Source: Stipa capillata
Taxonomy: Eukaryota > Streptophyta > Magnoliopsida > Poales > Poaceae
DNA: 64,000 nt
Direction of reading: 5' to 3'
Assembly: GCA_019208055.1 (NCBI GenBank)
Contig: JAGXJF010001067.1
Span: 1-64,000 of the forward strand
Below are positions 12,100-23,007 of the stretch, piece after piece (positions within the stretch are counted from its first letter, which is position 1; each line of letters opens with the position of its first letter). The notes beneath the pieces were generated by a model, which saw nothing but the letters and a program-made list of their open reading frames with translations, was not told the origin of the DNA and did not search any database. The position numbers were made by a program, and so were the translations under genes.

Positions 12100-12639
12100 C
12101 TTGTCTATAACCTGCATAAAAGAAAAACCTATTTTCTAAAGTAAATCATTTGAGAATCTTTGATCGCCGGTTTTTGGGCGTGATGGTGGGTGGTGAAACC
12201 TTGGAAAGGTGCCGAGGGCACATTGGAAGGCAGGGTTCATCACACGGGTTTGTTCATATAAGGTTACAGTAACCAATGATCGATTATGTTTAAGCACCAT
12301 AGTAGTCGCGCTTACCACATACCTTGTATAGGCGGGGCTGAGCTAAAGTACCTTTGCCCTAGATCATACTCCCTTAGGAAAGCAAGGCCTCGATAGTTGG
12401 ATCTGTAGTATCAACTGCTGGGAAGGTAGTATTGGCCGTTGGGTTAGCCACGATATGTTGGAGACCGATAGTCCCTGGCCCGTAGTGCGGGTCTACGACC
12501 AAGGGTATGACCGAGTGGGCAGCGAAACGACTCTGTGATCATGGGTACGTGATTTGGGGCACTCTACCTCAGATACATACTTATGATCGTTTGTGGGTAC
12601 AGTTGTGTACCTCTACAGAGTGTAAGAAAGTGTGGCTTA
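12100..12639 (+). mobile_element. Left part of an old plus-oriented gypsy LTR, split by the solo LTR
   Basis: The sequence CCTCTACAGAGTGTAAGAA near 12610 and the upstream block are typical of long grass gypsy LTRs. If the inserted LTR at 12640-16445 is removed, it continues into 16446-17096, which ends in the usual ...TTGTCGCACA terminus. This is inferred from layout and not from an alignment. Confidence 0.4.
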
Positions 12640-15600
12640 TGTCGGGACTCAAAATCCATAATAGAGAGTTTTAGGTGAAATCACCCGCTAAGTCGAAATG
12701 TCAACCCCGACCTCAACCCTTGGGCATCAATTCCAAGAGGAGTGGAGTGATATGGCTTCGAATAGCCCGAGACGTCAACCCCAAATTTGATCTGGCAAAC
12801 TAATGCACAGATTAAGTAGGATGATATGGTCTCCTCACTCTTTTCTCACTGAGCCGGAACATCAATCCCAAACTCGTCCTGGCAAATTAATGCTCGGCTA
12901 GAGTAGGATGATATAGTTCCCAAACTCTCAGTGGAAGAGTCACTTCACAGGGGTGATTAAACCTAACAACTCTGTAATATAGACTCTGAAACCCTACCCG
13001 CACCATGTGCTTCAATAACATACATACAAGGCACATAAGGTAGGCGAGAACAAACAGCTACCACAACAGTAACTCTACGACTGAAGATGCGATATTATGA
13101 GTTCTTGAAACTTAACAACATATTCATACATGGGATCCGAAGATCCAAATTCAACTACACGGCGAAAGAGTAATTATGGCTAAGAAGCCAAACAGGTTAG
13201 GCCAAAAGTGACAGCAGAACAAAACGAGCTACCAAACCCTGGGTAGGATCACTGCCTGGGATCTCCAGCGACTAGTCGTCGTGGGCGTCAATCTCTACGT
13301 AGAAACCACCCTCGAAGGGGATAGTTTCCTCTGCAAGAAAAATGTCAACGATTGCAGAGTGTGTACAAAAATTATACGCAGCAAGATTTACAAGGGGAAA
13401 TTAATAGTAGATGCAACAGGTATCAATAACATGGTAATTGTGGACTATTTTGCCGAAAGCCAATTTTTCCTTTGTTAATATTTCACAAGTAGATGAGCAA
13501 TCGACTACTGGAATACTTTTAGAAAGGGGGTGAGTCGAACACTTTACGATCCACTTTTACTGCAGAACACCACACCTTAAACACCCTGAATCTTCCTCGA
13601 CCAACCTGGGAGGAAGTAATCACTAACACCTCAGTCTTAGAGTTGGCAAGTTTTAGATTTATTGTTGTAGTTGTCTAATTCAATGCAAAATCTTACCAAG
13701 CTATCCATAACCGCAGACACGGCTATTCGAATAGTTCAAACCCTGCAGGGGTGTATATCTTTATCTACACATATCGATCGACTCCTAATGCCATCGCGAT
13801 TGACACACTTCACGAGGTGTGCTGGCGGAGGGTGATCGAACACGACCGTTACAATGTTTTTGACCTAGGTATGAGCCACCCTTACGGGCCATTCCATGTA
13901 TATTAGTCCGGCCGTAACCGCGACACGGTCGCATAAGTTGTGAATCGAGGTACATCCCCGGTCTCCCAGACCGTGTGTCCACCCCACCCTTATATTGAGA
14001 TACCACATCACATCCTTTTTCACGCACCTAACAAATAGAAACGGTAAACTAATGCAGCTCATACTCTAAATCTAGACAAATTATTTAGTCGTGGGTGGCC
14101 CCATAATCCACCCGTGTAGAAGTACGCAAATCTTGATTCAAAGGGACACCGGTAACCGGTCCTTGTGGGAAGATGAGACAACTCACTATGCTCCCAGCCA
14201 TGGCCTCTCGTCTAACACCAATGATGATTAAGCAAGTTATTAGTTACATCCCATTGAACACCCACCTACAACGTAACCCATCCAATTGTGTGAATTCATC
14301 TGCCACCCAAGGAATTATGACTTTTACATGTCTAAGCATGTCTAAGCAATAATAACATAGTAAGCAATATAAGGGTGCGCACTATGCTACTCTAGTTAGG
14401 TTGGGGCGGTAGTGGAGTGGATTGAGCGACAAAATAAGTTCCATGCAAAGGAATAGGGTTAATACTTAGCAAAAAGTAGAATTTGAACGCATGTGATATT
14501 GAATTTAAAAATAAATAATACTTTGCAAATAATAGGTGATTGCAATATGTTCGAAGGGGCTGCTTGCCTTGTTGCTCAGCAACTAAACTCTACTCGTGAT
14601 CGAGGTTGTCCTCTTCGGGACCTTCTGGAAAAAGGGCATAATCGTAAATATCAAAATGTTGAACATCGACATGGGATGAAATGCATGCCATGGCATATAG
14701 GATGCAAAATAAAGACCAATGCAAGTGGAATCAATTTAATCAGAGTCCGGACGCTTGAAATATCGCGATCCGACGACTTCCGGCTAATCGAGGAAAACCC
14801 TAATTTGAGTTTTTAATCATTTATATTTTTCCTAGCATGCAAACATGCATGAAAATGATATATTTGAATAGCTCTCATTTTTCTGAACATTTTGATATAT
14901 TATTTACATTTTTCTGATTAAAAATGAATTTTCTAAGATTTAATCAATTTTTAAACCCTTTTTGTATTTTTCTCAGTAAATAAAAATAATATTAATTAAT
15001 AATTATTTTTATTACTCAAATCATTTTTAACCTCAGAGACTGACAGGTGGGCCCCATGGTCAACTTCGACCAAGGTTGACTGACAAGTGGGGCCCACTTA
15101 TCATAATTTTCATTTTCTTTATTATTTTATTTTAATTTCCTATCGGGTGGGGTCCACTGGTCATAGAGAAATATTTAATGAGCTTATTAATTGCACTGTT
15201 AGTTACTAATTGCATCATTAATGTGTTGGGTTAACCTTAATTAACAATGATTAGCATTTAATGAGGTGATTAATTGGTCGGAACAGCAATTAATAGTATT
15301 AAGTGTACTTAGCAATTAATGACCGGAGATTAGCATTAATGGTGTCCTAACGACACCATTAATAGGGCCATTAATGGCCTTATTACTCTGGTCGGTGGCT
15401 TGGTCCGGCCATGGGCGACGCCGCTGCCGGTGGCGAGGCTCAAGAAAGGAAGGGCGACAACGACGAGGAACAAAGGGAGGTGGTGGCGCGGCTTACCGGC
15501 AACGGGGAGGCGGGGCGGCACGGGAAAGCGACGGCGAGGCCACCGGATGGCGAGGCGGGGGAGCTCGGGGCGGCAGCCGAGGCTCGGTCGGGTGGCGGGC

Positions 15601-16445
15601 TTAGGGAGCGAGGCAGAGGCGGCGAGGTTGGAGGCGGAGCGGCAGCGGTGGTGGCGAGGCCGTCGGGGCGATGGCGAGGTGGCGGAGGAGCTCGGCGGCA
15701 CGGGCGGGGAAGGAGCTCCGGGGAGGGGCGGAGGCCGGGACGGAGCGACGGGTGACCAAGGCGAGAGAGCGGCCGAGAGAAAGGCACGGGGAGAGGAAGA
15801 GAAAATGGGAGAAAGGAGGCAGTCGGCCGGGCTTTATAGGGGAGGAAGAGTGGCCGGGCAACCCGGCCGAAGCAGGAGGCGGCCGGGCGGGCATTCGGGC
15901 GCTTGCCACGGAGGCGGGGCGGCAGCGAGTCCGAAGCGGCTGCTAGCGGCGCTCGGATAGGGATGGAGTGGCGGCGGAGGCTTAGGGGAGAAGAAAGGCT
16001 AGGCGGGCCGGCGCAAGGAAAGGAGATGGGCCAAGGCCCAGTCGGGAGGGGGGGAGATGGAGCGGGCCGCCGGGGAGAGGGGAGAAGAGATGGGCCGGGA
16101 GAGTAGGCCCATCTGAGAGGGGGGAGATTTTAGGTTTAGGTTTGATTTTTTTTCTTTTTCTTTCATGTTTTCTCTTTTGTTTTCTTTTCCCATTTCATTT
16201 CTGTTTTGATTTCTTTTATGTCAAAATTCTTTGCCCATATATTCACAAGAAATTAATTATTGATTACAATATTTCAATACACTTTTGGTTCAAATGACCT
16301 TAAGCCAAAGCTTGGAACTCAACATAACCACATTAAGGTTTGTTTTTATTTAGCAATTTGAAAAATTCAACTTCCCCTCATTTTTAATTTCATGAATGCA
16401 TGCCATGATGCACAATTACAAGGTATTAAACTTAGAGACGTTACA
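12640..16445 (-). mobile_element. Solo LTR of a Ty3/gypsy element, 3.8 kb
   Basis: The element runs from TGTCGGGACTC (12640) to GACGTTACA (16445). Read on the minus strand this is TGTAACGTC...GAGTCCCGACA, a normal TG...CA LTR. The flanks are GCTTA (12635-12639) and GTTTA (16446-16450), a 5-bp target duplication with one transition. The layout parallels the solo LTR at 47398-51368: a GC-rich leader-like part at 15370-16130 and a TGCTTGCC block near 14560. Nothing coding was found. The reading frames at 15336-16106 are products of the GC-rich low-complexity sequence. Confidence 0.65.
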
Positions 16446-17096
16446 GTTTAGTCACTTCATATTCCTGGTTGGAACTGCAAACGCGGCAGGAAAGGAGTCC
16501 ATCGGGGACTCTAGTAGCCTGTGAGACATGAGATCATAGTCTCAATTAAAATTTGACTCTCTTACCTTACTAAAAGCATTGCTTTTGGAGAACACTGCTG
16601 CTCTCAGTAAATAATGCATCAAACACCTCTTTGCTATTCTTAAACTTGTGAGTACCTTTTGTACTCATCCCTCTATTCTAATTCGTTTGGCTAGATTATA
16701 AGCCGACATTAGATCAAGACATCGTCTACGTCGAGGTCGAGGACGAGGCTCCCGAGGAGCAAGCACTGATAGAGGAGGAAGAATGAGCCGACTACTACTT
16801 CGACTACGGCGACGAGAATGCTGCAGAGTAGGAATATAAGACGAGTGGGACGAGAGTTGTAGATATAGCTTTTGATGTAGCTGACTGACATGGTTTTAAA
16901 TTCCCGTACTTTGAGAATAAGCTCGTATAACTTTACCTTGTTATTTGAGTTTATAAATTAAGTTATAATAAATAGATCGCTACAATGCTTCTATCTTGCT
17001 ACTCTGTGTGATATGTTGTGGATGAGAAAGCACTTCGTCTATAATATACCAAAAACTAGCATATTATCTGAGAGGCTAGTATTGGGTTGTCGCACA
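16446..17096 (+). mobile_element. Right part of the old plus-oriented gypsy LTR
   Basis: Contains CTTGTGAGTACCTTTTGTAC near 16646, an acidic-codon-like GAGGTCGAGGACGAGGC block and the end ...GGGTTGTCGCACA. All are familiar features of the 3' half of grass gypsy LTRs. It is interrupted on its left by the solo LTR. No second LTR or coding region could be matched to it. Confidence 0.5.
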
Positions 17097-19480
17097 AACT
17101 TTTTAAAATTCTGCCACGTGATTTAATCTCAGTTAACGATGTAGTGAATCAATAAAGAAAATCTTTATCGCCAGGCAACGTTGGACAAATGCTTGATGAT
17201 GATTCTTTCTTGATTGTGCAATGTAGAGCATATTTTTTTGCTATTTGTTAATCGGAGGGAGATATCAAGAGAGGGAGAGGAGAGAGAGAGAGTAACCTGA
17301 AGATCAACAGGAAACCCTAGACTACAAATAGCTTGGTTAGAGTGGGCCTAAAAGATGGATTAGGTATGTAACATACGTTGTAAAAGGGTTGAGTAATCCC
17401 ACCACCTGACATGGACAGTACTAAAAGCTTAAGGAGTAAATCTTAATCTCCACCGTTGAATCGCATTGAAAGTCGTAAACATTTATAAGGAGGGTGTCCT
17501 GAAGCAAGACTCTTGATGAGCTCGCGAATCTCAGCTGTTGTTGTTATTTTCCGGATGATCACGAGCTATTTCCCTTCTTCCATCTCTTCACTTACCAAAT
17601 CCGTCTCTTCTCTGCCATTTTCTGTGACAATTTTAGTGAGATTTCTATCATCTTGATTTGGGTAATTGGCAACGAAGAGATTTCTATCATCTTGATTTGG
17701 GTAATTGTGTGTCAACCCCAGGCTGATCGCCCTCCTTCCATTCATATCAAAGCCGGCACACCATCTAAACTAGTCCAACACAGACAGTGAGGGAATCGAT
17801 GATGTAAAAGGCCAAAAGAAATATTTTTCAACGGGAAATCTAATCTGGGCGCCCAGATTAGGCCTATTATACGTCGGGCTTGTATCCATTCGATGTTTGA
17901 GCCAATGAACTAGATGGATGTGAGATGCATGTGACTTTTATGTTGTGTTTACTCTCATACAACTAGGACGAATTTACTGACCTTCGCCTGCAATAAATGC
18001 TAAATTAAAAAAAACTGAAAATGATATATCTCCCAAACTGTTAATTTTGATTGTGTTTCATTTTCGCCATTAGGTTTGTCTCAAGGAGGGTTTCGAAACA
18101 AGTCCCACTTGGATATGTTTTAACGAAATTTTCTTAACATCAACAGTTACTAGGTTATGATATGCCGGTTATGAAATTTGCAGTGAATAATTATTTTGTT
18201 TTCAGTGAAGGGTTACTAGGTAGTAACTGATTTGTTGTTAGGCATTGTTGCACTATTATGTATGTCTAGAGAGGGAGTAGTGAAGTGTTATCAACTAGTA
18301 ATTGATGGTACTAAACCATCGAAGTACTGTTATGTAAGTCTTAGTGTGTGAGAGCGATGTTCAACAACCTGGTACCACACTAACTATAAACATGATAACT
18401 CGTCACTAACACCATTAGTACCTGGTAATAATTGATGCAAAAAAATCGTCAAAACATCTTAACATAGGGTATAGTTTTAAAGGTCTCATTGCAATAAATC
18501 TAATGATGAAACGAATCGTTAATCGGATAAATAGTTGAGAGAAAGGATTTTAAAATTTTAGAACTACGAGGATAATACTGATGTCAGCAATTTTAGAGTG
18601 GTTTGCATGCATATCTATACGATGCATGCTAGATATACTACCAAAGAGTAGAGGAGGACATATACGCACGATAATTTAATTCCGACGGGAGACGCGATAT
18701 ATGGGTCGCGAACGGGACGCTAGTTCAGTCCATTTTCAATGGGAATAATATAGAGTGCATATAGTAACACGACCATTTACTACTAACCCTACTTTGTTGT
18801 CAGCTATCTGCAACCAAACTAAAGAGAAGGGTAAATCATCGGCCAACAACCATTTGTCAGTTGGAAGGGCAAATATCAGATTAACTCTGTAATTAGATAT
18901 GGAAATTAAGGACTCTGAATTGTTTGAGTACTATTAGTCATCTCTTCCTACCTAGCGCAAACTCTTGGGACGTCTAAAAGAACATAAAGCAAGTCTTAAC
19001 GGCGAGGAAACCGGGTGATCAACGGAGGTAGCGTAAACTGCATATCATGATTTGCTTAATCTAATGGGTGTCTAAGGTAGCCGGCCAAGGCTGCTTTTAA
19101 CTAAAATATGCGCAAGTTGCACACAAAAATCAAAATGTAGCCGCCCGAGGCTTCTTAGTGGAAATGATATATTTTCTTCGGCGGCTAGTACCAACCCCAC
19201 TTTGTTAGATAAAACGAAATGGTTCAATCATTGAGTTAGGAAATGATTCAATCGTTGAGTTATCTAGTTAAGGATAGTACAAATTACGTATTATTATGTC
19301 TTAGAGACAAAACATCGAAAGAAACACTCAGACTTTGCAATCTATTTGCAAATTTTATATATTATGCACGATAAAAAGGAACAAATTCTCCAATTATTAA
19401 AAATCCAAAGCAACAACGTACGAAACAACTCACTATCGCATCCCAAGACGCCTGGTGACCTCTGTCCCTGACGCCACAGT
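17097..19480. other. Intergenic DNA upstream of the aldo-keto reductase
   Basis: No gene was recognised. A short direct repeat (GATTTCTATCATCTTGATTT plus about 12 bp) occurs at 17639-17668 and again at 17680-17708. A related pair of GTAGCCGGCC/GTAGCCGCCC blocks is at 19077 and 19137. Otherwise nothing stands out. Confidence 0.4.
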
Positions 19481-19494
19481 GCCCTGCTGCACAC

Positions 19495-19500
19495 TATAAA
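19495..19500 (+). promoter_or_regulatory. TATA box of the aldo-keto reductase gene
   Basis: TATAAA lies 105 bp upstream of the ATG at 19606. That leaves a 5' UTR of about 75-80 bases, normal for a plant gene. Confidence 0.6.
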
Positions 19501-19605
19501 TTCAGGTAGGAATAAGCTGATCTCCAGTTCACTGAGCATTCATTACAGCAATTAGCTTCCTTTTCTGAAACGCCAGAGCAATTAGCTTTGAGGAACCTCG
19601 CTGCC

Positions 19606-21025
19606 ATGGCTGCTCCGGTGACGGTGGCAGTGCCGCGCATGAAGCTGGGCTCGCAGGGGCTGGAGGTGTCGGCGCTGGGCCTCGGCTGCATGGGGATGTC
19701 CGCCTACTACGGCCCGCCCAAGCCCGAGCCAGACATGATCGCGCTCATCCACCACGCCGTCGCCGCCGGCGTCACCCTCCTCGACACCTCCGACATCTAC
19801 GGCCCGCACACCAACGAGCTCCTCGTCGGCAAGGCGCTGCGAGGAGGGGTGAGGGAGAAGGTGCAGCTGGCGACCAAGTTCGGCATATGCGCGGGCGCCG
19901 GCGGCACCCGGGAGATCCGCGGCGACCCGGCGTACGTGCGCGCGGCGTGCGAGGGCAGCCTCGAGCGGCTCGGCGTCGACTGCATTGATCTCTACTACCA
20001 GCACCGCGTCGACACCAAGGTGCCCATCGAAGTCACGGTGAGTCCAGTTTTCAGTCCAGCTTGTTGACCCAGTGTCGAACAGAGAGTTGACAAAAGACTG
20101 AATTTACGTTCTTGACTTCCATAGATGGGCGAGCTCAAGAAACTGGTTGAAGAGGGAAAGATAAAATACATTGGATTGTCTGAAGCATCGGCATCAACAA
20201 TCAGAAGAGCTCACGCAGTTCACCCGATAACCGCGGTCCAGCTAGAGTGGTCTCTGTGGTCAAGAGACATTGAACAAGACATAATCCCTACTTGCAGGTA
20301 CGTACATTTGGCTGCTTAATCACAGCTTCTTCAGGTCAGGCAAATAATCAGGCTATTTTATTTTATGAATTGACCACTATTTTCTTGTCATAACTTCAGG
20401 GATCTTGGCATTGGAATTGTGGCGTACAGTCCACTGGGTAGAGGTTTCTTCTCAAGTGGACCTAAACTGGTCGATACACTCTCTGAACAAGACTTCCGCA
20501 AGGTTTGTTATATGCTTATAGCCATAGCCACCTTCAAACAAGCTAATTAATATTCCTTCATCATTTCTGTCATATATTTGATGGATCCTTCTTCATGTCA
20601 AGATCTACCTAGATTCTTCAAACTTTTTCCTTCTAACGGAAACAAAAATTCAACGCATTCCCCAGGATTTACCACGATTCCAACCAGAAAACCTTGAGAA
20701 GAACACCCTGGTTTTCGAGCGTGTCAACGCGATGGCAGCAAGGAAGGGATGCACGGCGTCGCAGCTCGCGTTGGCTTGGGTTCACCACCAGGGAAGCGAT
20801 GTCTGCCCAATACCCGGCACCACAAAGATCGAGAACTTCAACCAGAACGTGGCGGCGCTGTCCGTGAAGCTCGCGCCTGAGGAGATGACCGAGCTCGAGT
20901 CCTACGCGTCGGCAGATGTTCAGGGTGATCGCTACCATGCCTTCCTCAACACTTGGCAGGATTCTGAACGCCTCCCCTGTCGTCTTGGAAGGCCGAGTAA
21001 CTATTTTTCACGGGAACGGGAATAA
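19606..21025 (+). CDS. Aldo-keto reductase (AKR family, NADPH-dependent), four exons, altered C-terminus
   Basis: Exons are 19606-20037, 20125-20297, 20400-20502 and 20666-21025, all with GT-AG introns, giving about 355 residues. The protein is a TIM-barrel aldo-keto reductase of the plant AKR4/AKR13-like group close to the rice AKR1-3 proteins. Such enzymes reduce aldehydes and ketones in the cytosol using NADPH. The catalytic tetrad is visible as D60, Y65 (DTSDIYG), K91 (TKFG) and H133 (YYQHRVD). SPLGRGFF and PIPGTTK, which contact the cofactor, are also present. The start is the first ATG, in the context GCCATGG. From about 20966 the frame differs from the family: an overlapping frame encodes PPLSSWKAE and stops at 20998-21000, the usual family ending. 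A single-base deletion near GAACGCC therefore appears to have replaced the last dozen residues with a longer unrelated tail. The barrel is intact, so the gene may still be functional. The paralogue identity is uncertain. Confidence 0.9.
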
Positions 21026-21510
21026 AGGAGTTGGTACTTTTCATGTGCATCCGCATGTTGAGACTCGAGAGTTGCCATGCATGGCGCGTGTTGATTGATC
21101 ATGTCGTATTGTATCTCAACAAGTATGTTTCAGTGTATGAATGATTCTCCCTCAAAATAATGTACTGTATTCGTGGCTGTAAGTAAAGAACTCTTTTACG
21201 GTGCCCACCACTATATATTTTCTCTTGCGAAACTACAATCTCATTCACTACACCAAAAGTCATGCTCCATATGAGCGAAGCAAATCGGTGGACTTGAGAG
21301 GTATGCTAGCTGTAATGGCATATACCGGTGGAGCTTTTTTACGGTAACTTGTACTCCCTAAACAGGTGTGGGAGTACCGATTAAATCTAACCCTTTATTT
21401 AGTGGGTTAATTTAGACATTTTCTCCTGCTAATGTAGGGCTAATATGGATCCAACTCCTTGCTTCGTGCTCACGCCGTCACCTGCTGTCCTGATTTCGCA
21501 CACGCGCCGC
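21026..21510. other. 3' flank of the aldo-keto reductase
   Basis: Likely 3' UTR to about 21200 (AATAATGTACTGTATT and AGTAAAGAAC near there), then featureless sequence with a CCCTAAACAGGTGTGGGAGT block. No gene seen. Confidence 0.4.
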
Positions 21511-22064
21511 TCCAACACGCCGCCTGGCCACGCCAGCACGTCCGCCCGCGCGCGCGTCGCCCGGCCTCCGTCCACCCCGCGCCTCCGCCTCGCCTGGCCT
21601 CCGCCCCGCGTGCGGGTGCGTCCGCGCCGCCGCGCTCGCCTCCGGCCGCCTTCCCGCCTCCTGCCGCCTGCCCGCGTCTCCGCCCGCACGGGCGTGGCCC
21701 GGACTCTGCCCGGCCGGCGTCTCCACCTGGGCTCGCCCTCGCCTCCGGCGGCCGCGGCCGCGTCTGACCGCAACTACCTCACGCTGCTCCAGCACGCCGC
21801 CTGGGCGCGCCCGCACCTCTGGCCGCGCGCGCGCATCACCCGGCCTCCGTCCACCCCGGGGCTTCGCCTGGCCTGGCCTCCGCCCGCGTGCGGGTGCCTC
21901 CACGCCGCCACGCTCGTCTCCGGCCGCCTTCCCGCCTCCTGCCGCCTGCCCGCGTCTCCGCCCGCACGGGCGTGGCCCGGACTCTGGCCGGCCCGCCCCT
22001 CCGCCTGGGCTCGCCCTCGCCTTTGGCGGCCGCGCCCGCGTCTGACCGGCTGGGCTCGCCCTTG
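21511..22064. repeat. GC-rich tandem duplication, two units of about 277 bp
   Basis: Unit 1 (21511-21787) and unit 2 (21788-22064) share long stretches such as CCGCCTTCCCGCCTCCTGCC and CGGGCGTGGCCCGGACTCTG. All three forward frames stay open here because of the extreme GC content and proline/arginine-rich low complexity, so the 229-codon frame at 21445-22134 is not credible. A possible donor (AGGTAACG near 22101) follows, so this could be a 5' UTR exon of the FAR1-like gene. Confidence 0.75.
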
Positions 22065-23007
22065 CCTCCGGCGGCCGCGCCCACCTCCGGCCGCCTGCCT
22101 AGGTAACGCCCGCGACTGGGCCTGTCTCCCATAGTCGCATCCCCTCTCGAGCTCTCAAGTCTCGACCAGTCGTTCTGCTGGGAGGCTATCACCAAGTTGC
22201 AAGCGCCCAGCTGTGCGCGTGCACCGGCCTCGATCTGGCCTTCCAGGAGCTGCAACTTGTTAATTCTTACCAGTGTCAGGGACGAGACGATCGATCACGC
22301 AATAGGATTTCTCCTCTTCACGTGACACACGCTCACATGTTTGACTAAAATTTCAGTAGTAGTATTTCGTGGTTTTCTTTTGTTTTGTCCAGGCGAGAGG
22401 TTGTGTTGCTCTTTCACGATGCCTCGGCGAGTACTGAAAACCTGGATTTTAATTCCGCGCAGCACGCAGTGTAATGTGATGCACCAGCAAGTTTGATATG
22501 GGCTGTTGATGTATCGATCCAGTGATTGATGGGTACTGGAATAATCGTAGCTGATGAACAAGCATAGATAATATGCACCTATATCTTTGAGAAGTAATAA
22601 ATTAAAGCCTGTTATTTATGCCATGCTGCTATTTTGTACAGAATAAACATGTTCATCTTCAAAGTGATGTGCTGTCATCAAAATAATGTCGTGTGCTAGA
22701 AACAGAATCGTTAGCTTATGCAATATGTAATAGAAAAAGTGACATTACGTTTGTGAAATCAGATTATGAAACTTTTTTTCTTTCTATAATTTTGTTAAGG
22801 TGCAAATTTAGAACATATTTATGAGTCGATAAATGCGACATTCCAGTTTCTGCTTTGTTGGGTACAGTTATTAATTTCTTTAATTTCTCATAGTTTTAAT
22901 TTGTGATAACTCATTACAATTTGTGATGTTCAATTTTTTTTTATAGTTCATCAGAGTTATGGAACAAATGTACTAAATATAATGCTTGATGATGTCATAT
23001 TTGTAGC
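22065..23007. other. 5' flank of the FAR1-like gene
   Basis: Mostly AT-rich. A possible 5' UTR intron runs from GTAACG (22103) to TTTGTAG (ending 23006), placing the acceptor one base before the ATG. No other coding or repeat signal was recognised. Confidence 0.35.

Noticed and set aside
15336..16106. Several frames of 64-186 codons on both strands
   Set aside because: They fall in the GC-rich part of the solo LTR, overlap each other on both strands and encode Gly/Arg/Ala-rich low-complexity sequence.
21445..22134. 229-codon forward frame
   Set aside because: It crosses the GC-rich tandem duplication, other frames are open too, and the product is Pro/Arg/Ala low complexity with no domain.
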